Part shown: positions 20,368 to 29,525 of the stretch, in pieces | Position numbering within the stretch: the stretch's first letter is position 1 | How the letters are laid out: each line of letters begins with the position of its first letter | Assembly: GCF_001273755.1 (NCBI RefSeq) | Contig: NZ_LGYA01000005.1 | Span: 471,842-535,841, forward strand | DNA: 64,000 nucleotides | Reading direction: 5' to 3' | Source: Peribacillus butanolivorans | GTDB taxonomy: Bacteria; Bacillota; Bacilli; Bacillales; DSM-1321 | Program-made: the position numbers and the translations under genes | Notes under the pieces: generated by a model | Told to the model about the DNA's origin: nothing | Seen by the model: the letters and a program-made list of their open reading frames with translations, nothing else | Database searches by the model: none

Positions 20368-21666
20368 ATGAAAACCATCTCGATCGGGTTATTGGGGTTA
20401 GGTACAGTCGGATCAGGAGTCGTACAAATTATCGAAAGTCATCAGGACAAGCTCATGCATCAAGTAGGTTGTTCAATATCAATTAATAAGATACTTGTCA
20501 AGGATACGACGAAGGAGCGCCTTGTTGATATTGATAAAAGTATGTTAACTTCCAATCCAGAGGATATTCTTTCGAATCCTGAGATTGATGTAGTTATTGA
20601 AGTTATGGGCGGAATTGAAGAAACACGCAACTATTTAATAGAAGCGTTGAACAATAAAAAGCATATCGTAACGGCTAATAAAGATCTGATGGCCTTATAT
20701 GGTCCGGAACTGCTGGAATTGGCCACTGAGAATCAATGTGATTTGTTCTATGAAGCAAGTGTTGCAGGGGGAATACCGATTTTGCGAGGTCTTGTTGATG
20801 GATTATCTTCTGACCGAATCACAAAAATGATGGGAATTGTCAATGGAACGACGAACTTCATTTTAACGAAAATGAGCAAAGAAGGCAGACCCTATGAAGA
20901 CGTATTAAAGGAAGCACAAGAGCTAGGATTTGCAGAATCTGATCCAACAGCTGATGTAGGGGGATTGGATGCGGCACGAAAAATGGCGATTCTATCGACT
21001 CTTGGTTTCTCAATGAATATTGGCTTACATGATGTTGAGGTACAGGGGATTACTGAGATTTCTGAAGAGGATTTGAGATACAGTAAAAAGCTGGGCTATA
21101 CAATGAAATTGATTGGAGTGGCTTCTAGAGCTGGAGATAGGGTTGAAGTAAGCGTCCAACCAGCCTTGCTTCCAGAAGCACATCCATTAGCATCGGTAAA
21201 TAATGAATATAATGCGGTATATGTTTATGGGGAAGCTGTAGGAGAAACGATGTTTTACGGACCAGGGGCTGGTAGCCTGCCGACCGCGACTGCTGTTGTT
21301 TCAGATATGGTAACGGTCATCAAGAATATGAGACTAGGTGTTAATGGGCGAAGTGCTGTTTCACCGCAGTACCCGAAACAATTAAAAGATGCTACTGAGA
21401 TTTTTGCTAAGTTCTTTATCCGGTTGCATGTACAGGATGAAGTGGGCGTTTTAGCTAGAATCACGAATTTATTTGCAGAGCATGGGGTTGGATTCGACAA
21501 AATCCTTCAACTGCCGCTGGATGAAAAAGAATCTTCCGAAATCGTACTGGTTACACATACAGCCTCTTTGGCAGCATTTGAACAAATAAAGCAGAAATTA
21601 CATGATTACAATATGGTAAGAGAAGTCAAAAGCACATACCGAGTTGAAGGAGAGAACATCAAATGA
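20368..21666 (+). CDS. hom: Homoserine dehydrogenase
   Basis: Makes homoserine from aspartate semialdehyde. The 432-residue monofunctional form has the NAD(P) motif GLGTVGSG (about 9-16), the catalytic core with VNGTTNFIL and [10 protein letters not shown], and a C-terminal ACT domain (about 350-425, [17 protein letters not shown]) for threonine feedback. Ribosome site AAGGGGGA. Overlaps thrC by four bases (ATGA), so all three genes form one translated unit. Confidence 0.97.
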   Translation: MKTISIGLLGLGTVGSGVVQIIESHQDKLMHQVGCSISINKILVKDTTKERLVDIDKSMLTSNPEDILSNPEIDVVIEVMGGIEETRNYLIEALNNKKHIVTANKDLMALYGPELLELATENQCDLFYEASVAGGIPILRGLVDGLSSDRITKMMGIVNGTTNFILTKMSKEGRPYEDVLKEAQELGFAESDPTADVGGLDAARKMAILSTLGFSMNIGLHDVEVQGITEISEEDLRYSKKLGYTMKLIGVASRAGDRVEVSVQPALLPEAHPLASVNNEYNAVYVYGEAVGETMFYGPGAGSLPTATAVVSDMVTVIKNMRLGVNGRSAVSPQYPKQLKDATEIFAKFFIRLHVQDEVGVLARITNLFAEHGVGFDKILQLPLDEKESSEIVLVTHTASLAAFEQIKQKLHDYNMVREVKSTYRVEGENIK

Positions 21667-22724
21667 GCTGGCAAGGACTAATTAGTGAATATAAAGAATT
21701 TTTACCTGTAAATGAAAATACACCTGCACTTTCCCTATTAGAAGGAAACACACCTTTAATTAAACTAAACCGTTTATCTGAAGAGTGGGGAATCGACCTG
21801 CATGTAAAATATGAAGGAGCGAATCCGACGGGTTCGTTTAAAGACCGCGGAATGGTCATGGCTGTTGCCAAAGCAATCGAGGCGGGCAGTGACACAATCA
21901 TCTGTGCGTCTACTGGGAATACATCAGCAGCTGCAGCAGCTTATGCAGCGCGTGCTAACCTACGCTGTATCGTCGTTATTCCAGAGGGGAAAATTGCAAT
22001 GGGTAAGCTTGCTCAAGCTGTTATGTACGGAGCTGAGGTTATCTCGATTGAAGGAAATTTTGACCAAGCATTAAATATCGTTCGTTCACTTAGTGAGAGT
22101 TCACCAATTACTCTTGTGAACTCGGTAAACCCATTTAGGATTGAAGGCCAGAAGACGGCCGCGTTCGAAATCTGTGACGCCCTAGGCACGGCACCTGATA
22201 TTTTGGCGCTTCCAGTTGGAAATGCAGGGAATATTACTGCTTACTGGAAAGGGTTTAAAGAATATAATGAGATGAAACAAACGGGACTCCCTGAAATGAG
22301 AGGGTTCGAGGCGGAAGGCGCCGCTGCGATTGTTCGGGACACTATCATTGAAAATCCTGAAACAATTGCAACAGCTATCCGTATTGGTAACCCTGCAAGC
22401 TGGAAATTCGCTGTGGAAGCAGCAAGCGAATCTAACGGTAAAATTGATGAGGTGACCGACGAAGAAATACTGGAAGCTTATCATTTCCTTGCGAAAAAAG
22501 AAGGAGTATTTGCTGAACCAGCATCATGTGCATCTATTGCAGGTATTTATAAACAATTAAAAAGCGGTGAAATTAAAAAGGGAAGCAAGATTGTAGCGGT
22601 GCTAACAGGGAATGGCTTGAAAGATCCGAATGTGGCAGTTGATACAAGTACAATTCAACCAACGTTACTGCCAATGGATGAAGAGATTATTTTAGAACAT
22701 CTGCAAGGTGTGAAACAGGCATGA
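21663..22724 (+). CDS. thrC: Threonine synthase
   Basis: PLP enzyme forming threonine from phosphohomoserine. In 353 residues the PLP lysine is K60 in PTGSFKDRG, followed by [17 protein letters not shown] and the phosphate loop [12 protein letters not shown]. Length is that of the short Bacillus class. Starts within the last codons of hom and overlaps thrB by four bases. Confidence 0.97.
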   Translation: MSWQGLISEYKEFLPVNENTPALSLLEGNTPLIKLNRLSEEWGIDLHVKYEGANPTGSFKDRGMVMAVAKAIEAGSDTIICASTGNTSAAAAAYAARANLRCIVVIPEGKIAMGKLAQAVMYGAEVISIEGNFDQALNIVRSLSESSPITLVNSVNPFRIEGQKTAAFEICDALGTAPDILALPVGNAGNITAYWKGFKEYNEMKQTGLPEMRGFEAEGAAAIVRDTIIENPETIATAIRIGNPASWKFAVEAASESNGKIDEVTDEEILEAYHFLAKKEGVFAEPASCASIAGIYKQLKSGEIKKGSKIVAVLTGNGLKDPNVAVDTSTIQPTLLPMDEEIILEHLQGVKQA

Positions 22725-23665
22725 GTGCAGATTCTGAGATGTTCTTGATCCGTGTACCAGCGAGTACGGCCAATTTAGGACCAGGGTTCGATTCAATCGG
22801 CCTGGCCCTAGGACTTTACTTAGAAGTACACGGATCTTTATCAGACCATTGGGAAGTTATCCCGCTGTCTGAGGAAATGTCTGTTTTCCCTGGGGATGAT
22901 AGTAATTATATTGTTCAAATTGCCAAGAAAACGGCAGCTTCTTATGGAAAAGAACTTTCCCCATGTCGCCTTTATGTTTCAAGTGAAATCCCACTTGCCA
23001 GGGGCCTCGGAAGCAGTGCATCTGCCATTGTAGCAGGTATTGAATTAGCAAACCTGGTAGGTGAACTCCATTTATCTGATGAGGAAAAGAATAGACATGC
23101 CTCTCTCTTTGAAGGGCACCCTGATAATGCAGGGGCCTCAGTTTACGGTGGATTGGTTGTAGGATTGCATACAGAGGAAAGAACAGATGTCCTTTCGTTT
23201 CCAATTGAGGGCGTTAAGGTAATTGCAGTCATTCCTGATTTTGAATTGCTTACAGAGGATTCAAGAAATGTTCTTCCAAATTCGCTTCCCTATAAAGAAG
23301 CGATAAACGGAAGTGCGGCAGCCAATGTTTTGCTTGCTGGAATCTTGTCGAATGATTGGAATCTTGTCGGTAAAATGATGCAAAATGATCGTTTTCATCA
23401 ACCATATAGGGCTGGGCTAGTGCCTCATTTAGCACAAATAGAAGAGGTTGTTCTTAATGAAGGTGCGTATGGTACTGCACTAAGTGGTGCAGGTCCCACT
23501 GTTCTGTGCTTGGTCTCTGCCGAAAAAGCAGGCAGTGTGATTTCAAGTTTGACAGAAATCTTTCCGGACTTTCAAGTGAAAGAGTTGCAAATTGATAACG
23601 ATGGCAGCCATACAGCGATCTTATCAGAGGAAGAAAAGAAGGAATTGAACTTTATTAAATCGTGA
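22721..23665 (+). CDS. thrB: Homoserine kinase
   Basis: GHMP kinase, 314 residues. The N-terminal [20 protein letters not shown], the ATP loop [16 protein letters not shown] (near 88-103) and the C-terminal [14 protein letters not shown] motif are all present. Supplies phosphohomoserine to ThrC. The start overlaps the thrC stop (ATGA). A long terminator stem follows. Confidence 0.96.
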   Translation: MSADSEMFLIRVPASTANLGPGFDSIGLALGLYLEVHGSLSDHWEVIPLSEEMSVFPGDDSNYIVQIAKKTAASYGKELSPCRLYVSSEIPLARGLGSSASAIVAGIELANLVGELHLSDEEKNRHASLFEGHPDNAGASVYGGLVVGLHTEERTDVLSFPIEGVKVIAVIPDFELLTEDSRNVLPNSLPYKEAINGSAAANVLLAGILSNDWNLVGKMMQNDRFHQPYRAGLVPHLAQIEEVVLNEGAYGTALSGAGPTVLCLVSAEKAGSVISSLTEIFPDFQVKELQIDNDGSHTAILSEEEKKELNFIKS

Positions 23666-23701
23666 GCCATACCTGCTTCATATACTTACTCTTTAATTAT
23701 A

Positions 23702-23771
23702 AAAAAAGCTGACCCCTTCAAAAGCCGTATCAATTCAATTGATAGGACCGAAAGAGGAGTCAGCTTTATTT
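23702..23771. terminator. Terminator region after thrB
   Basis: AAAGCTGACCCCTT pairs with AAGAGGAGTCAGCTTT, with an inner ATCAATT/AATTGAT stem, between convergent thrB and yutI. Confidence 0.7.
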
Positions 23772-23819
23772 CTATAACAGGCAAAAAAGGTTCTTGGCTG
23801 TGTGTATCTAAAATGGTTG

Positions 23820-23860
23820 AACGTATATTAGCTGAAGTGATACTCTAGCTAATATACGTT
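23820..23860. repeat. Perfect 14-base inverted repeat
   Basis: AACGTATATTAGCT (23820-23833) and AGCTAATATACGTT (23847-23860) with a 13-base loop, 20 bases past the yutI stop. No T-run follows, so it is not a standard terminator; it may stabilise the yutI mRNA 3' end. Confidence 0.6.
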
Positions 23861-23880
23861 ATACGTTATTATAAAGGCTA

Positions 23881-24117
23881 TTAGAAAACTTGTTCTACTT
23901 CCACTACGCCGGGAACTTCTTCAAGAAGAGCACGCTCAATCCCAGCTTTTAGCGTAATGGTCGAACTTGGACAGCTTCCGCAAGCTCCTAGTAATCGTAA
24001 TTTTACAATTCCATCTTCTACGTCAACTAGTTCACAGTCACCGCCATCACGAAGAAGAAACGGACGAAGCTTATCTAGAACATCTTGAACTTGGGCTTCC
24101 ATTGTTTGGTCAGACAT
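23881..24117 (-). CDS. yutI: YutI, NifU-like (Nfu) Fe-S carrier
   Basis: Seventy-eight-residue NifU C-terminal domain with the CGSC motif (C46, C49) in [14 protein letters not shown]. Such proteins carry and deliver Fe-S clusters to targets such as aconitase. Ribosome site AAAGGAGTCG lies before the ATG. Monocistronic and divergent from yuzD. It complements sufCDSUB upstream in the window and yutM downstream. Confidence 0.95.
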   Translation of the reverse strand: MSDQTMEAQVQDVLDKLRPFLLRDGGDCELVDVEDGIVKLRLLGACGSCPSSTITLKAGIERALLEEVPGVVEVEQVF

Positions 24118-24283
24118 TGCAATCGACTCCTTTCCTAATCATATTATAATGCGAAGATAGTAAAAAATCCAACTGTAGCTTGCGGAAAAATAATCTATCT
24201 TATTCAAGTAAGCTAGGAACAGGTGAATGGTTTTAAAAAGTTATCGAAATGAAGCTAAAAAACTAAAATAAAGGAGGAAGAGT

Positions 24284-24607
24284 ATGGTAAAGAAAGAAAT
24301 TGAGATAGAAGTATATGGGGCGGAACAGGTTTGTGCAAGTTGTGTAAATCTTCCCTCTTCGAAAGATACGTGTGAGTGGCTAGAAGCTGCTTTAACGAGA
24401 AAGTTTCCTGAGCAGAACTTTAAAATTTCATATATCGATATGTTTAATCCTCCAGAAAATATTAAGCAAAAAAGCTTTGTAGCAAAGATGATTGAAGAAG
24501 ATTTATTTTATCCGCTTGTCATCATTGAGGATGAAATCGTTGCAGAAGGAAATGTGCGCCTTAAAAAAGTGGTGGAAGTGATGGAGAAATACGGATATAA
24601 AGCTTAA
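24284..24607 (+). CDS. yuzD: YuzD, DUF1462 thioredoxin-like protein
   Basis: A 107-residue DUF1462 protein. A CxxC pair (C17, C20; VCASCVNLPS) sits where a thioredoxin-fold active site would be, followed by FKISYIDMFNPP. The fold is known to be thioredoxin-like, the function is not. GGAGGAAGAGT ribosome site. Placed opposite yutI, which suggests a redox or Fe-S related role (inference). Confidence 0.88.
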   Translation: MVKKEIEIEVYGAEQVCASCVNLPSSKDTCEWLEAALTRKFPEQNFKISYIDMFNPPENIKQKSFVAKMIEEDLFYPLVIIEDEIVAEGNVRLKKVVEVMEKYGYKA

Positions 24608-24631
24608 GGGATATATAATGGAAAGAAAATA

Positions 24632-24682
24632 AAAAAACTGACCCGTTTGGAAGCTTGTCGCAACTTCTTGGGTCAGTTTATG
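24632..24682. terminator. Bidirectional terminator between yuzD and yutJ
   Basis: AAACTGACCC (24635-24644) and GGGTCAGTTT (24670-24679) enclose a smaller AAGCTTG/CAACTT stem. Confidence 0.8.
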
Positions 24683-24692
24683 AAATCTTGAA

Positions 24693-25760
24693 TCAACCGT
24701 TATGGTATTTATACATCCATAGAATTCCTGATTTCATCAGGCGTGCTACTCTTCCAGTAATAGGACGATTTGCCACAAGACCGAAACCTTGTTTCTTCCC
24801 AAGGGAACCCAATGTCCCTTTTAATTTCATGGTAGGGAAGCTTTCTGGAAGTGGTTCATTTGCCCATTTTTTTACAAGGACTTGGACGATTTGTTCAGCT
24901 TGTGATTCCGCTAATTGGGCACTTGGTGCATGCGGCAGGCTAGCACAGTCGCCGACTACAAAGATGCTATCATTAGATGGAAGGAAATGCTGAGGCGTCA
25001 GTACTGCTCTACCTTGACCGTCTTTTTCAATATCCATATCGCGGATTATTTTACTTGGCTGAATGCCAGCTGTCCAGACGATGACGTCACTTTGAACGGC
25101 TTCATCGCCATTATAAAGAAGGTTTGGTTCAACTTTGGTTATATTAGAATGATGAATAATTTCAATTGTATGTTTATCAAACCAAGATTCGACAAAGGTA
25201 CTTAATCTTTCTGGGAATGCAGATAGAATATGTGGTCCACGGTCAAATAGCTTAACATTTAAATCAGAACGACTCTCAATCAATTCGCTGGCTAACTCAA
25301 CACCGCTAAGTCCTCCACCAATTATTGATACAGTTGCACCAGCACCTAAATTATTCAATGCTGAATATGTGCGACGTGATTTATCAATGGTTTGGATACT
25401 ATAAGTATGTGTGTCTGCACCAGGAATATTGTGGTATTTATCTTCGCAGCCAAGGCCAATAACTAAATCATCATAAACAACAGGCTCTTGATTTTCTAAA
25501 ATAACTTGTTTATTTTCCATATCGATGGAAAGTACTTCTCCGTATACGTTCTTCAAGCGAGGATGTTCTGGAAATGCAACACGGATGTGCTGATCAGGAA
25601 TGGTACCTGCTGCTAAAGCATAATATTCCGTTTTTAAGCAGTGATAAGGATTACGGTCGATAAGCGTGATGCTCACATTTTCAGGAAGCTGATTAGGCAG
25701 CAATCTTTGCAACATGCGCATACCACCATAGCCACCACCAAGTATGACTAAATTCTTCAT
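24693..25760 (-). CDS. yutJ: YutJ, type II NADH dehydrogenase-like flavoprotein
   Basis: Pyridine nucleotide-disulfide oxidoreductase fold, 355 residues. FAD motif ILGGGYGGMRML at the N-terminus, NAD(P)H motif IIGGGLSGVELA near 147-158, and the FAD-closing VVGDCASLPHA. Slightly shorter than classical NDH-2 (about 390-400), but the C-terminal hydrophobic KSGILWMYKY is compatible with membrane contact. RBS AAAGGGG. Electron acceptor unknown. Confidence 0.88.
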   Translation of the reverse strand: MKNLVILGGGYGGMRMLQRLLPNQLPENVSITLIDRNPYHCLKTEYYALAAGTIPDQHIRVAFPEHPRLKNVYGEVLSIDMENKQVILENQEPVVYDDLVIGLGCEDKYHNIPGADTHTYSIQTIDKSRRTYSALNNLGAGATVSIIGGGLSGVELASELIESRSDLNVKLFDRGPHILSAFPERLSTFVESWFDKHTIEIIHHSNITKVEPNLLYNGDEAVQSDVIVWTAGIQPSKIIRDMDIEKDGQGRAVLTPQHFLPSNDSIFVVGDCASLPHAPSAQLAESQAEQIVQVLVKKWANEPLPESFPTMKLKGTLGSLGKKQGFGLVANRPITGRVARLMKSGILWMYKYHNG

Positions 25761-26012
25761 ATGTTTTTTTCCCCTTTATTTGATCTCTTGAAAAATTTGT
25801 TAATTATTTCACTTGTAAAAGTAAATGTCCTACTATAGGATTCCCCCAAATGAATCCCTTTAAAATTTAATTAAATATATATGCCCCAATTTAATAAGAA
25901 TAAAAATAAATAAATGATTTTCTTGTTTTACATACCCCGACAAAAGTATAACGAATATAAAGGGAAATCACAACTGGTATCTTAAAATCGGCTTATATTT
26001 TGTGCGTAAATA

Positions 26013-26041
26013 TTGACTGTATATGGAAGATGTAATAAGAT
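26013..26041 (+). promoter_or_regulatory. Likely sigma-A promoter of yuzB
   Basis: TTGACT (26013-26018), 17 bases, TAAGAT (26036-26041). The rest of the 25761-26069 gap is AT-rich with a GGATTC/GAATCC repeat near 25838-25857. Confidence 0.5.
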
Positions 26042-26069
26042 GAATTGTTAATAACGATGAGGTGAAACA

Positions 26070-26306
26070 ATGTATCCGATTATTGAATTTTGTGTAAGCA
26101 ATCTAGCCAGTGGTGCTCAAGAGGCTTTGGAAAGATTAGAACGCGATCCTAATTTAGATATTATTGAATATGGTTGTCTGGGTCATTGTGGTAGATGTTC
26201 CAGTAACTTATACGCACTTGTAAATGGTGAAGTGATTTTTGGGGATACAACGGATGAACTGGTAGAAAAAATATATAAGTTTATTGATGAGTATCAAATG
26301 TTTTAA
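26070..26306 (+). CDS. yuzB: YuzB, DUF1450 family protein
   Basis: Seventy-eight residues. The family cysteines are all visible: C8 (EFCVSN) and C36, C40, C43 in GCLGHCGRC, resembling a thioredoxin-like [2Fe-2S] or metal site. Function unknown. Start ATG follows GAGGTG. Monocistronic, with its own promoter and terminator, opposite yutJ. Confidence 0.9.
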   Translation: MYPIIEFCVSNLASGAQEALERLERDPNLDIIEYGCLGHCGRCSSNLYALVNGEVIFGDTTDELVEKIYKFIDEYQMF

Positions 26307-26312
26307 TCATCA

Positions 26313-26365
26313 ATAACAATCAAAAAGGCTATTCCTTTTGGGGTAGTCTTTTTGATTGTTATAAA
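26313..26365 (+). terminator. Terminator of yuzB
   Basis: ATAACAATCAAAAA (26313-26326) and TTTTTGATTGTTAT (26349-26362), extended by CTA/TAG. Confidence 0.8.
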
Positions 26366-26380
26366 ATAGGAAAAGATTCA

Positions 26381-26554
26381 TTATCCATTGAGCGGAGCGA
26401 CACTGATTGTACACGATTCTTCTTTGATTTCCTGCCAGAGGTCCTTAGCCATTTGAATAATGACCTTAAAAATACCAGTGAGGGTAAACAAAAATATTAT
26501 AGAAGAGGGCGTTGATAGTGGAATCAGCATAAATGGGACAAAAATCTGTATCAT
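26381..26554 (-). CDS. Possible 57-residue membrane peptide or gene remnant
   Basis: An ATG-to-TAA frame encodes a hydrophobic N-terminal half (IQIFVPFMLIPLS, SIIFLFTLTGIF) and a charged end (MAKDLWQEIKEES). No ribosome site is visible. It may be the tail of a lost membrane protein. Otherwise 26366-26843 contains nothing I can support apart from an antiparallel open frame of similar length at 26533-26706. Confidence 0.2.
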   Translation of the reverse strand: MIQIFVPFMLIPLSTPSSIIFLFTLTGIFKVIIQMAKDLWQEIKEESCTISVAPLNG

Positions 26555-26843
26555 ATTTGGCTACTTTAACAAATCGAGAGCGTACCCTTTTTGTAGTTGA
26601 TGTTTTTTCGACAGAAGACATTCCATGCTTTTGTCATATAGAGGCCCTTTTAAGATTAAGGCTATTTGCTCGGTTCATTATACCTACATACCTTATAATA
26701 ACCTAATTTTTATTAAATGTTGGTAAAATAGGAGATGGAAGATTAATTTTTTCGAGCTGGAAAATTGAGCGGGTGAAATTCTTTGGTATATACTATAAGG
26801 AGAAATTGTCTATCTCACATATCAGAAGAAGGAGGGATTTATT

Positions 26844-27206
26844 GTGAGTGAAGTTGTTCAAATAACGGAAGCTGCTGCTTTTCAGATAAAAGAAATGATG
26901 AAGCAAAATGGTGAAGAAGGTTCCTTTTTAAGAGTGGCTGTTAAAGGCGGAGGCTGCAGTGGATTATCCTACGGAATGGGCTTCGAACAAGAGCCCGGAG
27001 AGAAAGATGACCAGCTGGAACAGTTTGAAATTAAGATCCTTGTGGATAAAGAGGATGCAGATATATTGAATGGAACAGTGATTGATTATAAACAAACGAT
27101 GATGGGTGGAGGGTTTACAATTGAAAACCCAAATGCTATCGCGTCATGCGGTTGTGGGTCTTCTTTCAAAACAGCAAAGAACGCTGGTACACCGGAGAAT
27201 TGCTAA
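26844..27206 (+). CDS. yutM: YutM, A-type Fe-S carrier (SufA/IscA/HesB family)
   Basis: A 120-residue HesB-like protein with the three ligand cysteines C38 (GGGCSGLSYG) and C102, C104 (SCGCGSSF). Carries Fe-S clusters from the SufBCD scaffold to client proteins. GTG start supported by AGGAGGG seven bases before. It ends with a perfect terminator stem. Confidence 0.95.
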   Translation: MSEVVQITEAAAFQIKEMMKQNGEEGSFLRVAVKGGGCSGLSYGMGFEQEPGEKDDQLEQFEIKILVDKEDADILNGTVIDYKQTMMGGGFTIENPNAIASCGCGSSFKTAKNAGTPENC

Positions 27207-27222
27207 GAAATCTTGATTGTTG

Positions 27223-27261
27223 AAAAAAAGGTGAGCACTTTTTAAAGTGCTCACCTTTTTA
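27223..27261. terminator. Terminator after yutM
   Basis: AAAAAGGTGAGCACTT (27225-27240) and AAGTGCTCACCTTTTT (27245-27260), perfect 16-base arms. Confidence 0.92.
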
Positions 27262-27877
27262 ATGCTTATTAATTAAGCGATACTTTATATATTGTGGAGC
27301 TTCCTTGATTGGAAGGTTGCCGCTGGAAATCTCAAATGTTTTATTAAATGTGACAGAATGAGCAAGAACTGTAGCAACGTCGGCTCTTGGAATTGATTTG
27401 TGGGGATGGTCGACTTTTTCCTCAGCTGTGATTGTGCCCACAGCTTTGTCATTGGTCAATGCTACTGACGGACAATGGTGTAAGTCATTCCACTTGCTTT
27501 TAAATGTTCATCCGCATCATGTTTTGCTTCGAGATAGTGGCGAAGTGTTTCTTGAGCTTGTTGTGGATTATCAGAACCATCAGAGCTTATCATTACAAAA
27601 AGATTGATACCTTTCATCTTAGAAGCATCAATTAGTTTAATTGCCCTATTCTTATCCACAGCTGTCGTTTTATCGGGTCCTGTTTTTGGTCTGGGTCCGG
27701 CTGTAAATATGATCGCTTTCATGTTATCCACTGCTTTATCCACATTACCCCCTAATCTGCAAGTATAGGGTGTCCGAGCTTGTAAGCCATACACTGTAAG
27801 TTGTGGATTTTTTGATAATTCTTCAATAATATATGCATTCCAGTTGTTCCGTTAGCTCCTGCAATTAAAATATTCAT
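27259..27877 (-). pseudogene. Decayed NAD(P)-binding SDR-type oxidoreductase (YhfK-like)
   Basis: Three frames together spell one NmrA/SDR-like protein: MNILIAGANGTTGMH (NAD(P) loop) from 27877; a middle part with AAIIFTAG-like strand, TGPDKTTAVDKNRAIKLID, FVMISSDGSDNP, HYLEAKHDADEHLKASG and YTIVRQ, ending at 27462; and LTNDKAVGTITAEEK to 27259. Frameshifts lie near 27850 and 27462, and a segment after the first strand is missing. The intact family is about 215 residues. Confidence 0.8.
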
Positions 27878-27937
27878 ATGTGCATTCTTTTTTCTCTTTT
27901 ACTAATATTCTCTACCCGTTATAAAACAAGGTTAATA

Positions 27938-27973
27938 CTGTGGATAATTCATGAAAAAAATAGTTATCCACAG
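27938..27973. promoter_or_regulatory. Paired inverted DnaA boxes
   Basis: CTGTGGATAA (27938-27947) and TTATCCACAG (27964-27973) are perfect inverted copies containing the consensus DnaA box TTATCCACA, 16 bases apart, between the SDR relic and the yumC terminator. Confidence 0.6.
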
Positions 27974-27988
27974 TCGGAAAATGGGGAC

Positions 27989-28020
27989 AATAAAAAAACC
28001 GGCTTTGATTATGCCGGTTC
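27989..28020 (-). terminator. Terminator of yumC
   Basis: AACCGGC (27997-28003) with GCCGGTT (28013-28019); minus-strand T-run at 27990s. Confidence 0.8.
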
Positions 28021-28045
28021 ATGCGTTGTATTGAAAGTTTGTTTA

Positions 28046-29038
28046 TTAAAACATAGAGGAGCTGTGCATAGGCTGGACTTTTGCTTTTGGATCAATATAT
28101 TGCTTAGCATGATTAACAGCGGTTGGAGCCTCGCCAAAACCACTTGCAATTAATTTGACTTTGCCGTCATAGGTTGCAATATCTCCTGCAGCATAGATTC
28201 CGGGGATGTTTGTTTCCATTCTGGAGTTCACTAAGATGCTATTTTTCTGAATATTAAGTCCCCATTCTTTAATGGGACCCAGAGAAGAAACGAAACCGTA
28301 GTTGACAATAACTGCATCTACTTCTAAAGTTTCTGTATCTTCACCATTCGTATCCTTAAGGACCACTGTATGGATTTGATTTTCAGTACCAATCAATTCT
28401 GCAGGTATGTAAGGGGTTTTTATTTCAACTTTTGAATTTTTAAGATTTTCTACACTATGTTCGTGGGCACGGAACTTATCTCTTCTGTGAACGATACTTA
28501 CCTTCTCAGCGATAGGCTCAAGCATTAGTGCCCAGTCGACTGCTGAATCCCCGCCTCCGAAGACCACCACTTTTTTGCCTTCAAAATGATTAAGGTCATC
28601 GATGAAATAGTGCAGGTTGTTGCTCTCGTATTTTTTTGCATCTTCAATTTCGATGCGGCGCGGTTGGAATGCTCCATTCCCAGCTGTAATAATAATAGTT
28701 TTAGAATAATGAATTTCTTTATCAGTCGTTAGCTTGAATACGCCATCGACTTGCTTTTCTACTTGTTTAACGGATTGTTCTAAGACTACGGTTTGTTCAA
28801 ATTTTGCCATTTGCTCTTTCAAATTATTGACTAATTCCTGAGCGCGTACTTTAGGGAAACCTGCGATATCATAAATGAATTTCTCAGGATAAAGGGCTGA
28901 TAATTGCCCGCCTAATTGTGGGAGACTCTCAATGATTTTCACGGATGCTTGTCTCATGCCACCATAAAATGCAGTAAATAGTCCGACTGGGCCGCCGCCA
29001 ATGATGGTAATATCATAAACTTTTTCATTAACTTCCAA
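28046..29038 (-). CDS. yumC: Ferredoxin--NADP reductase type 2 (YumC)
   Basis: Thioredoxin-reductase-like flavoprotein of 330 residues lacking the CxxC redox pair, as in Bacillus FNR. FAD motif [10 protein letters not shown] (13-22), NADPH motif [14 protein letters not shown] near 155-168, closing [18 protein letters not shown]. Supplies electrons to ferredoxin/flavodoxin. TTG start at 29038 has GGAGGGATAACG before it. Confidence 0.95.
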   Translation of the reverse strand: MEVNEKVYDITIIGGGPVGLFTAFYGGMRQASVKIIESLPQLGGQLSALYPEKFIYDIAGFPKVRAQELVNNLKEQMAKFEQTVVLEQSVKQVEKQVDGVFKLTTDKEIHYSKTIIITAGNGAFQPRRIEIEDAKKYESNNLHYFIDDLNHFEGKKVVVFGGGDSAVDWALMLEPIAEKVSIVHRRDKFRAHEHSVENLKNSKVEIKTPYIPAELIGTENQIHTVVLKDTNGEDTETLEVDAVIVNYGFVSSLGPIKEWGLNIQKNSILVNSRMETNIPGIYAAGDIATYDGKVKLIASGFGEAPTAVNHAKQYIDPKAKVQPMHSSSMF

Positions 29039-29406
29039 CGTTATCCCTCCGATATACTAGGTTTGCTAAAATTTATTCTCTTATTTTACCATAGATAAAG
29101 TTTTAAAAAACGGAGAAAGATTCGAAAAGTGAGAAAGTTTTGACAATAAGAGAGGCGTGCTAAATAAATTAGAATGAGAATGTACTTCGCTATCCTATGT
29201 CAAGTAGGTAAAAGTGCTCTTTCTGCTATAAAAAGAGTAGTAAAATACTGCATAACCACTAAGTAATTAGTGTCATTTTTTATCTGTATTTTAATTAAGA
29301 AAAAATTCAGATTGTTACTTGAAAAAGGTTAGGAAAACGACTAATATTTACTTAGACATCATTTTGTAAAATTTTTATGAACTTTTTATGACAATTTTGA
29401 AATAGT

Positions 29407-29424
29407 ACGTGAAATAAGTCACAA
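29407..29424. promoter_or_regulatory. Candidate Rex operator upstream of yumB
   Basis: ACGTGAAATAAGTCACAA matches the Rex consensus TTGTGAAATATTTCACAA at 14 of 18 positions and lies just upstream of the TATAAT at 29443-29448. Rex senses NADH/NAD+ and controls an ndh gene in B. subtilis. Confidence 0.5.
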
Positions 29425-29442
29425 GTGTATAAGAGTGCTTTT

Positions 29443-29448
29443 TATAAT
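29443..29448 (+). promoter_or_regulatory. -10 element of yumB
   Basis: Perfect TATAAT, 78 bases before the chosen start; the -35 region overlaps the Rex-like site. The remaining 29039-29400 is AT-rich without a visible gene. Confidence 0.45.
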
Positions 29449-29525
29449 GGAAATTATAAGATAGTCAATAGATTTTAGTTATGGGAAGCATCACAAGAAA
29501 ATATCGTAAAGGTGGACGAATACTT

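Noticed and set aside
26533-26706. 57-codon plus-strand frame (MGQKSVSYLATLTNRERT...)
   Set aside because: No ribosome site and overlaps the equally weak minus-strand frame; kept only as part of the unexplained gap.
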